Assembly (NCBI GenBank): GCA_021812865.1
Contig: JAKAMP010000194.1
Coordinates: forward strand, 1 to 6,077
Direction: 5' to 3'
Source: Bacteroidota bacterium
Lineage (GTDB): Bacteria > Bacteroidota > Bacteroidia > Bacteroidales > JAAYUG01
Length of the DNA stretch: 6,077 nucleotides
In this document: positions 1 through 5,066 of the stretch, in pieces
Position numbering within the stretch: the first letter of the stretch is position 1
Layout: the number at the start of each line of letters is the position of its first letter
Notes under the pieces: model-generated
Seen by the model: the letters and a program-made list of their open reading frames with translations, nothing else
Databases searched by the model: none
Told to the model about the DNA's origin: nothing
Made by a program: the position numbers and the translations under genes

Positions 1-493
1 ATGCACGCCCGGGGATTTCACTCTGCACATGGACAAGCCGGAACTGGAATTGCCCATTCATTTATGGAAGGGATACATTCACAATGAAAGCGGACAGATT
101 GCAGGTTCAGAAGGCAGTTTGGTCACAGCAACAAGAAACCAATATGGCAAAGGCGTTACCTTGTGGATTCCCTCGTTGGTGGGTATGGGCGCCTGGAGAA
201 ACGACGACTATGCCTTATCCAATCTGCTCAGGCAGGAGCTAGCTCCAGAGATTAACAGACTGCCGGTAAGCTTTGCTGAACAGAAGGATGGAATGATGAT
301 GCGTACGCTGCAATCGGGGAACAGCCTGGTAACCATTCTGATCAACAAATCGAAAGAAGCCAGGGAAGTGAAATTGCAGCTCCACTCTGCGCAAAAGGGA
401 ACGATATTGTATCAAAACAAGACTGGCAGGCTGGATAAATATACCGTCACCCTTGAACCCGAGGAAACAATGGTCCTTCAGTGGACGAATTAA
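1..493 (+). CDS. C-terminal fragment of a glycoside hydrolase, GH42 beta-galactosidase-like (5' end outside window)
   Basis: The reading frame is already open at base 2 and ends with TAA at 491-493, giving about 163 residues. The internal ATG at 29 is therefore not the likely start; the gene enters from the left. The first part has the pattern of the GH42 trimerisation (middle) domain: a GY segment, then an alternating stretch ending in NQYGKG and a hydrophobic strand (TLWIPSLVG), then a helix with LSNLLRQELAPE. The second part (RTLQSGNSLVTILINKS, then EVKLQL and a final EPEETMVLQW) looks like the small C-terminal beta-sandwich of these enzymes, where the chain reads R-x-L-x-G-x-x-x-hydrophobic-x-x-N. 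The catalytic barrel is not in the window, so activity and substrate cannot be read. The next gene, a sugar permease 67 bp downstream on the same strand, fits a glycan-use operon. Another hydrolase family with a similar C-terminus remains possible. Confidence 0.6.
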   Translation, partial: CTPGDFTLHMDKPELELPIHLWKGYIHNESGQIAGSEGSLVTATRNQYGKGVTLWIPSLVGMGAWRNDDYALSNLLRQELAPEINRLPVSFAEQKDGMMMRTLQSGNSLVTILINKSKEAREVKLQLHSAQKGTILYQNKTGRLDKYTVTLEPEETMVLQWTN

Positions 494-560
494 AACGTCA
501 GAATGCCCGGAAAGAGAAGAAACTTCAATACTTACCCGGTCTTAATATTATTGCCTATCT

Positions 561-1841
561 ATGGAAGATCATAAATTCACCACAAAGGAAAACCTCATTC
601 CTTTCACCCTGGTTACGGCCCTGTTTCTGTTCTGGGGCATACCCAGCAATATGAACGACATTCTGATCAAGCAGTTCATGAAGTCGTTCGAGCTGAACCG
701 CCTGGAAGCAGGGCTGGTGCAATCGGCGTATTACATCGGCTATTTTCTGATATCGATTCCCGCAGCCATGCTGATGCGACGTTTTAATTACAAGACGGGC
801 ATTGTAACCGGACTGTTTTTTTTCAGTCTGGGTGCCTTTTTGTTTTATCCGGCTGCTCATAGCAATCATTTTACATTTTTCCTGGTTGCCCTGTTCATCA
901 TAGCCACGGGGTGCGGTTTTCTCGAAACGGGCGCCAATCCCTTCATTGCCCGTCTGGGCGATCCGGCCTCCTCGGAACGGAGATTGAATTTTTCACAAGC
1001 GTTCAACCCTCTGGGAGCCGTGCTTGCCGTTGTGGTGGGCAGGGCATTTATCCTGTCGGGTGTTGAGCCTACAGTGACTCAAATATCCATGATGAAGCAG
1101 CAGGGAATATACCAGCAGTTTCTTGAACGGGAAACCATGCGCGTGATCACTCCCTATTTGGCGCTGGGAACCCTTGTGCTGATATGGGCCATTCTGATTC
1201 TCATGACGAAATTTCCCAGGAGCGCTGAGGAAAAAACAGAAACAGCCTCAGATAGCAAAGGATCATTCCGGGAACTGCTGCGGTATCCTCACTTTATCAA
1301 AGGCGTGATTGCCCAGTTTTTCTATGTGGGGGCGCAGGTATGCACCTGGAGTTATTATATCCAATATGTGCAGGACTATACCCATCAACCCGAGAAGCTT
1401 GCCGCAGGTTTCCTGGTAGGAACGCTGGTAGCATTCGGCGTGGGAAGGTTCTCTGCAGCATGGATCATGAAATACGTCAATCCAGGATTGCTGATGGGGG
1501 TGTATGGATTGGCCAATGTCGCGCTGGTTTCCATCAGCATTCTCTTCCCCGGATGGGTTGGACTCTGGGCCATCTTTTTCACCAGCTTTTTTATGTCGGT
1601 GATGTTCCCGACCATTTTTGCCTTAGCCATCAAAGGACTGGGACCCAACACCAAGATTGGTTCATCGTTCCTGGTCATGGCCATTATCGGCGGAGCCGCC
1701 TTCACCCCCCTGATGGGACTGATGTTCCTGGCCACACACAGCATGGCCATTGCAATGACTGTCCCTCTGATTTGTTACCTGTTCATTACCTATTATGCCT
1801 TCTGGGGATCAAAGGTAAAAGGACAGGCTATGGCCGGATGA
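561..1841 (+). CDS. fucP: FucP-family MFS sugar:H+ symporter (L-fucose or glucose/galactose permease)
   Basis: This 426-residue inner-membrane protein has the length and hydrophobic pattern of a 12-helix major facilitator of the FucP/GluP type, which import L-fucose, glucose or galactose with a proton. Helix 1 carries FWGIPSNMNDILIKQF (residues 24-39), followed by GLVQSAYYIGYFLISIPA (51-68). Helix 4 has LETGANPF (121-128) and helix 5 starts with LNFSQAFNPLGA (142-153), all FucP hallmarks. Asp33 and Glu122 align by motif with E. coli FucP Asp46 and Glu135, the acidic residues tied to proton coupling, so transport should be intact. A charged linker near 219-236 is the central cytoplasmic loop. 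The start ATG is the first in frame before helix 1. No Shine-Dalgarno sequence precedes it, as is usual in Bacteroidota. It follows the hydrolase fragment by 67 bp with no clear terminator between, suggesting co-transcription. The exact sugar is not decidable from sequence; the gene symbol is a family-level assignment. Confidence 0.9.
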   Translation: MEDHKFTTKENLIPFTLVTALFLFWGIPSNMNDILIKQFMKSFELNRLEAGLVQSAYYIGYFLISIPAAMLMRRFNYKTGIVTGLFFFSLGAFLFYPAAHSNHFTFFLVALFIIATGCGFLETGANPFIARLGDPASSERRLNFSQAFNPLGAVLAVVVGRAFILSGVEPTVTQISMMKQQGIYQQFLERETMRVITPYLALGTLVLIWAILILMTKFPRSAEEKTETASDSKGSFRELLRYPHFIKGVIAQFFYVGAQVCTWSYYIQYVQDYTHQPEKLAAGFLVGTLVAFGVGRFSAAWIMKYVNPGLLMGVYGLANVALVSISILFPGWVGLWAIFFTSFFMSVMFPTIFALAIKGLGPNTKIGSSFLVMAIIGGAAFTPLMGLMFLATHSMAIAMTVPLICYLFITYYAFWGSKVKGQAMAG

Positions 1842-1868
1842 GAGATGTAGGAATAGCATTTTACAACG

Positions 1869-1900
1869 GGTCTGCTGGTATATTGGTCTGCTGGTCTACT
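1869..1900 (+). repeat. 8-bp tandem repeat, four units (GGTCTGCT type)
   Basis: Four head-to-tail 8-bp units are visible: GGTCTGCT (1869), GGTATATT (1877), GGTCTGCT (1885) and GGTCTACT (1893). The second unit is diverged. The array starts 27 bp after the stop codon of the fucP-type gene and runs without a gap into the palindromic 27-bp repeats, which contain the same 8-bp unit. No function is known to me. Confidence 0.85.
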
Positions 1901-1978
1901 GGTCTCCGCCGCGGCGGATGGTCTACTGGTCTCCGCCTCGGCGGATGGTCTGCGGGTCTCCGCCGCGGATGGTCTGCG
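1901..1978 (+). repeat. 27-bp palindrome-bearing tandem repeat, three units
   Basis: Units lie at 1901-1927, 1928-1954 and 1955-1978; the third is 24 bp because it lacks one 3-bp step in the palindrome. Each unit is a 19-bp element of the type GGTCTCCGCCGCGGCGGAT followed by an 8-bp element (GGTCTACT, GGTCTGCG, GGTCTGCG). The core of unit 1 is a perfect 14-bp palindrome, TCCGCCGCGGCGGA (1905-1918). Unit 2 keeps the arms TCCGCC/GGCGGA around a changed centre TC (1932-1945). Unit 3 keeps TCCGC/GCGGA around a single C (1959-1969). The self-complementary arms survive while the centre varies. A run of six T (1987-1992) follows the last unit, so the array may serve as a transcription end for the fucP-type gene, but no hairpin abuts the T-run directly. 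Confidence 0.9.
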
Positions 1979-2023
1979 CTACGGTATTTTTTAATGAGTC
2001 CATAGCTGTACCATTGTCTCACC

Positions 2024-2078
2024 GTCAAACCACTGTCTTACAACCGTCTGATCATCGTCTGTCCACCAACTATCAACC
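2024..2078 (+). repeat. Degenerate 11-bp tandem repeat, five units
   Basis: Consecutive 11-bp units are GTCAAACCACT (2024), GTCTTACAACC (2035), GTCTGATCATC (2046), GTCTGTCCACC (2057) and AACTATCAACC (2068). The consensus is roughly GTCTgAcCAcC. A shortened 8-bp copy, GTCTCACC, sits just before at 2016. The units are diverged, so the array is either old or kept only loosely. It occupies the half of the convergent intergenic region nearest the DUF2156 gene. The stretch 2079-2137 between it and that gene's stop shows nothing beyond a short GC-rich inverted segment around 2124-2134. Confidence 0.65.
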
Positions 2079-2137
2079 CCTTCCATCTGATCAAAGGATA
2101 AATTTTCAAAAGACGCAATTGTTCCCGCCGGGCCGTA

Positions 2138-3058
2138 CTATTCCTGCGCCCTGAACATAAGCCGGTAGGCCGGTCGCAATTCAACCGGGTAATACGAAAG
2201 TTTTGCCTTACGCAACCCGGGCAAATCGAGATCCTCTTCCCTGTTGATATACCGGTAGCCCGCTTCCAGCATCATCTTTGAGGTTGCCTGGTTCACAAGC
2301 TGGTAAAGTCCCTTATACCCGGGAAATGCTTTCTCAAAATGCACCACGGCTGTCTCCGGATCGGCTTCTTCGAAAACAGAAAATGCGATCACCTTGTCCC
2401 CCGACTTGATCATACTGCCATTCAGTCCAAGTTCCTCATAATGATGAAGGGTGAAATCCAGGGCGAGCCATTCCTGTAAAAGGCCCTGATCTTTTTCGAC
2501 CTGTTTGTCAAAGCATATCTTTTCAACCAGTTCAATACATTCAGCCATACCGGACAGGTCCAGTGGCATAGCTGACCAGGGAAAATCATGGCTGGCCTGC
2601 CTGATGAGATTCCTTTTCTTTGCATATTGCCTGCCGGGAAGGGTTGCCAGGTCCCCAGCATCATATACGTAATTCATTCTTCCCCTTTCATTGATGATTT
2701 CAAACCGGGAAACGAAGTCAGGATGTTTTTCCAGAAAACTGTGCGACACATTCTGCAGCCTGCCTTCATATTGCAGCGCGGTTAGTTGCTCAAGAAGCTT
2801 TTGTTGGCAATGATCTGTAAATTCTCCTATCGGCTGCAATAGGTAACGCTTATTGCCCTCCGGCCATAGAAAACTGAACAGTAGGCATTTATCGGAAAGT
2901 AAGGTCCATTCATAATGAAAAACCCTGTTCCAGGCCATCAGGCAGGCGAAAGTATACCCTGTAATATTCTGGGGATCGCTGAGCAGAATAGGTTCGAGAA
3001 GATGACGATCGTGAATTTCCAGAGGATGAAAGGAAAACTGGTTATACGGATGCTGCAT
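2138..3058 (-). CDS. DUF2156 protein (LPG-synthase C-terminal / GNAT-like fold)
   Basis: This 306-residue soluble protein belongs by pattern to the DUF2156 group, related to the C-terminal domain of phosphatidylglycerol lysyltransferase (MprF), which has a tandem GNAT-like fold and moves an amino acid from charged tRNA to a lipid or other acceptor. Supporting blocks are the basic stretch GRQYAKKRNLIRQ (142-154), the segment VVHFEKAFPGYKGLYQLVNQ (238-257), and the strong C-terminal block starting YINREEDLDLPGLRKAKLSY (270-289). There is no N-terminal membrane flippase, unlike full MprF, so this is the free-standing form. Acceptor and donor are unknown; family membership does not prove lipid aminoacylation. 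The start ATG is the first in frame, and a Bacteroidota-type promoter candidate ends close upstream, implying a short leader. It stops with TAG and faces the fucP-type gene convergently. It follows the GNAT gene by 89 bp. Confidence 0.85.
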   Translation of the reverse strand: MQHPYNQFSFHPLEIHDRHLLEPILLSDPQNITGYTFACLMAWNRVFHYEWTLLSDKCLLFSFLWPEGNKRYLLQPIGEFTDHCQQKLLEQLTALQYEGRLQNVSHSFLEKHPDFVSRFEIINERGRMNYVYDAGDLATLPGRQYAKKRNLIRQASHDFPWSAMPLDLSGMAECIELVEKICFDKQVEKDQGLLQEWLALDFTLHHYEELGLNGSMIKSGDKVIAFSVFEEADPETAVVHFEKAFPGYKGLYQLVNQATSKMMLEAGYRYINREEDLDLPGLRKAKLSYYPVELRPAYRLMFRAQE

Positions 3059-3072
3059 AAATACTTAGAATG

Positions 3073-3104
3073 CAAAGATTAAAAGGTAATTTATTTGTAA
3101 CAAT
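3073..3104 (-). promoter_or_regulatory. Candidate Bacteroidota-type promoter for the DUF2156 gene
   Basis: Read on the minus strand, ATTG (3101-3104) is followed after exactly 20 bp by AATCTTTG (3073-3080). Each box has one mismatch to the Bacteroidota -33 TTTG and -7 TAnnTTTG elements, and the spacing is right for that sigma factor. The -7 box lies 14 bp upstream of the start codon, so the leader would be only about 10 nt or less. This suggests the DUF2156 gene can be transcribed independently of the permease-GNAT pair. Confidence 0.5.
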
Positions 3105-3110
3105 ATTTCA

Positions 3111-3126
3111 GGGCAAATGTTTGCTC
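3111..3126. promoter_or_regulatory. Inverted repeat upstream of the DUF2156 promoter (possible operator)
   Basis: GGGCAAA (3111-3117) and TTTGCTC (3120-3126) are near-complementary arms separated by two bases, with GCAAA/TTTGC exact. The repeat lies between the GNAT stop and the -33 box. The two-base centre is too small for a good RNA hairpin and no T-run follows on either strand, so an operator is more likely than a terminator. It could also be chance in A/T-rich DNA. Confidence 0.25.
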
Positions 3127-3147
3127 AACATAACATGCATAGCAAAT

Positions 3148-3603
3148 TCAGTTATCCGGCTTGACAGAAAGAATCATGGGAACATACTCAGGCATGACCT
3201 CAAAGCCAAGTTCACGATAAAAATCGGTAGTGCCGGGATTGGCAATGAGCGCTATCCAGGAGATCCCTCTTTTTCTGCAATGCGCAGTAAGCATTTTCAC
3301 AATTCGAGATCCAATGCCCATTTTACGGTAGGGTTTTTCGATGAATATGTCCTGCAGGTAGGCATCGCTTGCCCCGTCAGAGATTGCCCTGCCCATACCA
3401 ATGAGCCTGCCCTCCTCGGTTCTGACCGACACAAAACAGAAACTGTTTTTTACAAGCAGGGGAAGGTTTTCTCTCTCCGAAGGCAGGTCATTCCACCAGC
3501 CGGCTGCCTTGTACAAGCCTATGAGTTCATCCACGGGCGCTTCAGTGACAACAGCACAGAAAAACTTCAGGTTCCCTGTTTTGTGGATAGTTTGAGATTT
3601 CAT
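3148..3603 (-). CDS. GNAT-family N-acetyltransferase
   Basis: This 151-residue protein has the size and order of a single-domain GNAT enzyme, which transfers acetyl from acetyl-CoA to an amine. After a central strand pair (FCFVSVRTEEGRLIGMGRAI, 55-74) comes motif A, LQDIFIEKPYRKMGIGSRIV (83-102), with the acetyl-CoA pyrophosphate loop RKMGIG at 93-98. The final motif, ANPGTTDFYRELGF (121-134), includes Tyr129 at the position of the usual general-acid tyrosine. The acceptor cannot be read from sequence. The start ATG lies 29 bp downstream of the stop codon of the SLC13-like permease on the same strand, with no promoter-like sequence in that gap, so the two are probably one transcript. No Shine-Dalgarno sequence is present. 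It is followed by 89 bp and the DUF2156 gene. Confidence 0.88.
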   Translation of the reverse strand: MKSQTIHKTGNLKFFCAVVTEAPVDELIGLYKAAGWWNDLPSERENLPLLVKNSFCFVSVRTEEGRLIGMGRAISDGASDAYLQDIFIEKPYRKMGIGSRIVKMLTAHCRKRGISWIALIANPGTTDFYRELGFEVMPEYVPMILSVKPDN

Positions 3604-3632
3604 GGTATTCAGGGAGATTTATGGTTAATTGA

Positions 3633-4865
3633 TCAGTATAGGCAAAGAATGAAGAAAGAAATGAGCATAGTGAACAGGGTGACCACCAGGCCGGATTTGA
3701 GGAATTCAAAAAAGCCAATCCTGATTTTCTGGCCGGCGGCGGATTCAATGACAATGAGATTCGCCATGGCGCCAATGATGGTGGCGTTGCCTGCAAGGGT
3801 TGAAGCGGATGCCAGGGCAAGCCACAGGATATCGCTATGAGGGACCTTGAGCACCGGCAGCATGATGACTGTGAAAGGAACATTGCTTACGATCTGCGAC
3901 ATCAACAGGCTCAGTACATGGATTATGCCGATGCCACGGGGATCAGGCAACAAGCCTGAAGTATGTGTAAGCTTGTCCATCAGTCCGGCTTTCACCGCCC
4001 CCTCCACTACGATGAACAGGGATGCAAAAAAAAGCAGCAATACCCAGTCCACATTTTTGATGACGGCAGAAGGCCTTATTTTCCCGAAAATAAGGATAAG
4101 CGATGCACCGGCAAGGGCAATCACCGGAATGGATATTCCAAGCAGGTTGCTGAAGAAGAACATCACCGTAACGCCGGCAAAAATGGGTACAGAGAACTTC
4201 ATGGAGTCATAGTTATAACCGAAGCTGGCCCCGTTTGCCTGGATGATCGTCCCTTTCCTGAATTCGGAGGGATAAACAAGTCTGATCACGAGAACAATCA
4301 CAGCCATTCCCAGCAGGGATACCGGCAGGAGCCTGAGCAGAAATTCTGAATAGGGAATGCCGGAATTTATCCCAATAAGCATATTCTGCGGATTTCCCGT
4401 AATGGTCATGGCGCTGCCGACATTAGAGGCCAGAATCTCGGCCACCAGGTAGGGAACAGGATTGATCGACGAGGTTCTGCAGATGGCAATAATTACAGGT
4501 GTAAACAACAATACAACGGCATCATTTACCAGGAATGCACTGGCTATTCCCGTGATGAGCACCAGAAATACCAGCAACCGTGCGGGAGTACGCGACCAGA
4601 GAATCGTTTTTCGGGCTATCAGGGAGAAAAAACCATCGAGCTGAAGCGTGGCAATAATGATCATCATTCCGAGCAACAGGGCAATGGTATTGTAATCGAT
4701 AGCCTTGACCGCTTCTTCGAACGACAGGATGCCGAAAACAATCATGGCTACCGCTCCGAAAAATGCAGCGGATGGCCTGTCGATGTTAATTCTGGGCAGG
4801 CGTGTAAAAATTATTCCGAGGTAGGTGATAATAAAAATGACGATGGCTAGGGTATGTGCGGACAT
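3633..4865 (-). CDS. SLC13/ArsB-superfamily (YbiR-like) anion permease
   Basis: This 410-residue, highly hydrophobic protein has about ten to eleven membrane segments and the two-fold repeated layout of the ion transporter superfamily (DASS/SLC13, CitMHS, ArsB, NhaD). In the first half, ASAFLVNDAVVLLFTPVI (108-125) is followed by NVGSAMTITGNPQNMLIG (148-165). In the second half, SQIVSNVPFTVIMLPVL (323-339) is followed by LAGNATIIGAMANLIVIESA (357-376). These paired VND/SNV hairpins and N/G-rich segments form the substrate and cation site in characterised members. The GNPQN motif and the length of about 410 are closest, from memory, to YbiR-like permeases of unknown substrate. Citrate, dicarboxylate, sulfate, arsenite or Na+/H+ exchange cannot be separated here, and no arsenic or sulfur genes are nearby. 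The leader is A-rich with only a weak AGG just before the ATG. It is divergent from the sugar porter and probably co-transcribed with the GNAT gene. Confidence 0.85.
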   Translation of the reverse strand: MSAHTLAIVIFIITYLGIIFTRLPRINIDRPSAAFFGAVAMIVFGILSFEEAVKAIDYNTIALLLGMMIIIATLQLDGFFSLIARKTILWSRTPARLLVFLVLITGIASAFLVNDAVVLLFTPVIIAICRTSSINPVPYLVAEILASNVGSAMTITGNPQNMLIGINSGIPYSEFLLRLLPVSLLGMAVIVLVIRLVYPSEFRKGTIIQANGASFGYNYDSMKFSVPIFAGVTVMFFFSNLLGISIPVIALAGASLILIFGKIRPSAVIKNVDWVLLLFFASLFIVVEGAVKAGLMDKLTHTSGLLPDPRGIGIIHVLSLLMSQIVSNVPFTVIMLPVLKVPHSDILWLALASASTLAGNATIIGAMANLIVIESAAGQKIRIGFFEFLKSGLVVTLFTMLISFFILCLY

Positions 4866-4916
4866 CCTGTTCTTTTTTTGTAAAGCCCGTAAACTGCAGA
4901 CAGCAAATTCTACTTA

Positions 4917-4924
4917 CAAAGATG
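4917..4924 (-). promoter_or_regulatory. Candidate -7 box for the anion permease gene
   Basis: On the minus strand this reads CATCTTTG, one mismatch from TAnnTTTG. It lies about 51 bp upstream of the permease start, leaving an A-rich leader of roughly 45 nt. No good -33 TTTG is found at the right distance, so this is a weak call. Confidence 0.25.
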
Positions 4925-4948
4925 TTATTTCTTTTTGAAAGAATTTGC

Positions 4949-4981
4949 GATTCCATCAAAGGGATGAATCAAGTTTTTTTT
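4949..4981 (+). terminator. Weak hairpin plus T8 run in the divergent region (terminator or attenuator candidate)
   Basis: GATTCCATC (4949-4957), loop AAAGG, and GATGAATC (4963-4970) form an 8-bp stem with one bulged C, followed by AAG and eight T (4974-4981). This is the shape of a rho-independent terminator on the plus strand, although only three of the eight pairs are G-C. No plus-strand gene ends just before it. It would therefore act either on transcripts coming up antisense to the permease or as an attenuator in a long leader of the sugar porter. The T-tract could instead be part of the promoter DNA. Confidence 0.3.
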
Positions 4982-5005
4982 ATCTTCGAAGGCAGGATAA
5001 ATCCT
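4981..5005 (+). promoter_or_regulatory. Candidate -7 box and adjacent inverted repeat before the sugar porter gene
   Basis: TATCTTCG (4981-4988) differs by one base from TAnnTTTG and sits 78 bp before the sugar porter ATG. No TTTG lies at the proper -33 spacing. Just downstream, near the expected transcription start, AGGAT and ATCCT (4994-4998 and 5001-5005) form a 12-bp inverted repeat with a two-base centre, a plausible repressor site. Both parts are short and could occur by chance. Confidence 0.25.
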
Positions 5006-5066
5006 CCATGCAGAAGATCTGTCCGGTATCAAACCAACACAGTAAAACCTTAACAAAACCTGACTA

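Noticed and set aside
29..31. ATG at 29 as the true start of the first gene
   Set aside because: The frame is open and protein-like upstream to the window edge, and the product would lack the rest of a domain that normally follows a large catalytic barrel.
546..553. TATTATTG as a promoter -7 box for the fucP-type gene
   Set aside because: It is only 7 bp from the start codon and has no -33 partner; co-transcription with the upstream hydrolase is simpler.
1340..2005. A 221-codon plus-strand open frame running from inside the fucP-type gene through the repeat array, with a repetitive GLRRGGWSTG-like tail
   Set aside because: Its first part is an out-of-frame shadow of a clear FucP protein. 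The tail stays open only because the repeat units (27 and 24 bp) are multiples of three. No protein family resemblance.
1869..2078. Possible CRISPR array
   Set aside because: The units are contiguous and only 8, 27 or 11 bp, with no unique spacers of similar length and no cas genes nearby.
1918..2154. A 78-codon plus-strand open frame in the convergent gap
   Set aside because: It consists of translated repeat DNA, overlaps the end of the DUF2156 gene, has no promoter or ribosome-site support, and has low-complexity composition.
3070..3840. A 256-codon plus-strand open frame opposite the GNAT gene and permease end
   Set aside because: It is antisense to two proteins with clear family motifs on the minus strand and its translation has no recognisable domain.
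4856..5053. A 65-codon plus-strand open frame in the divergent gap
   Set aside because: It starts inside the permease coding end, crosses the hairpin and T-run, and has no family resemblance; more likely non-coding leader DNA.
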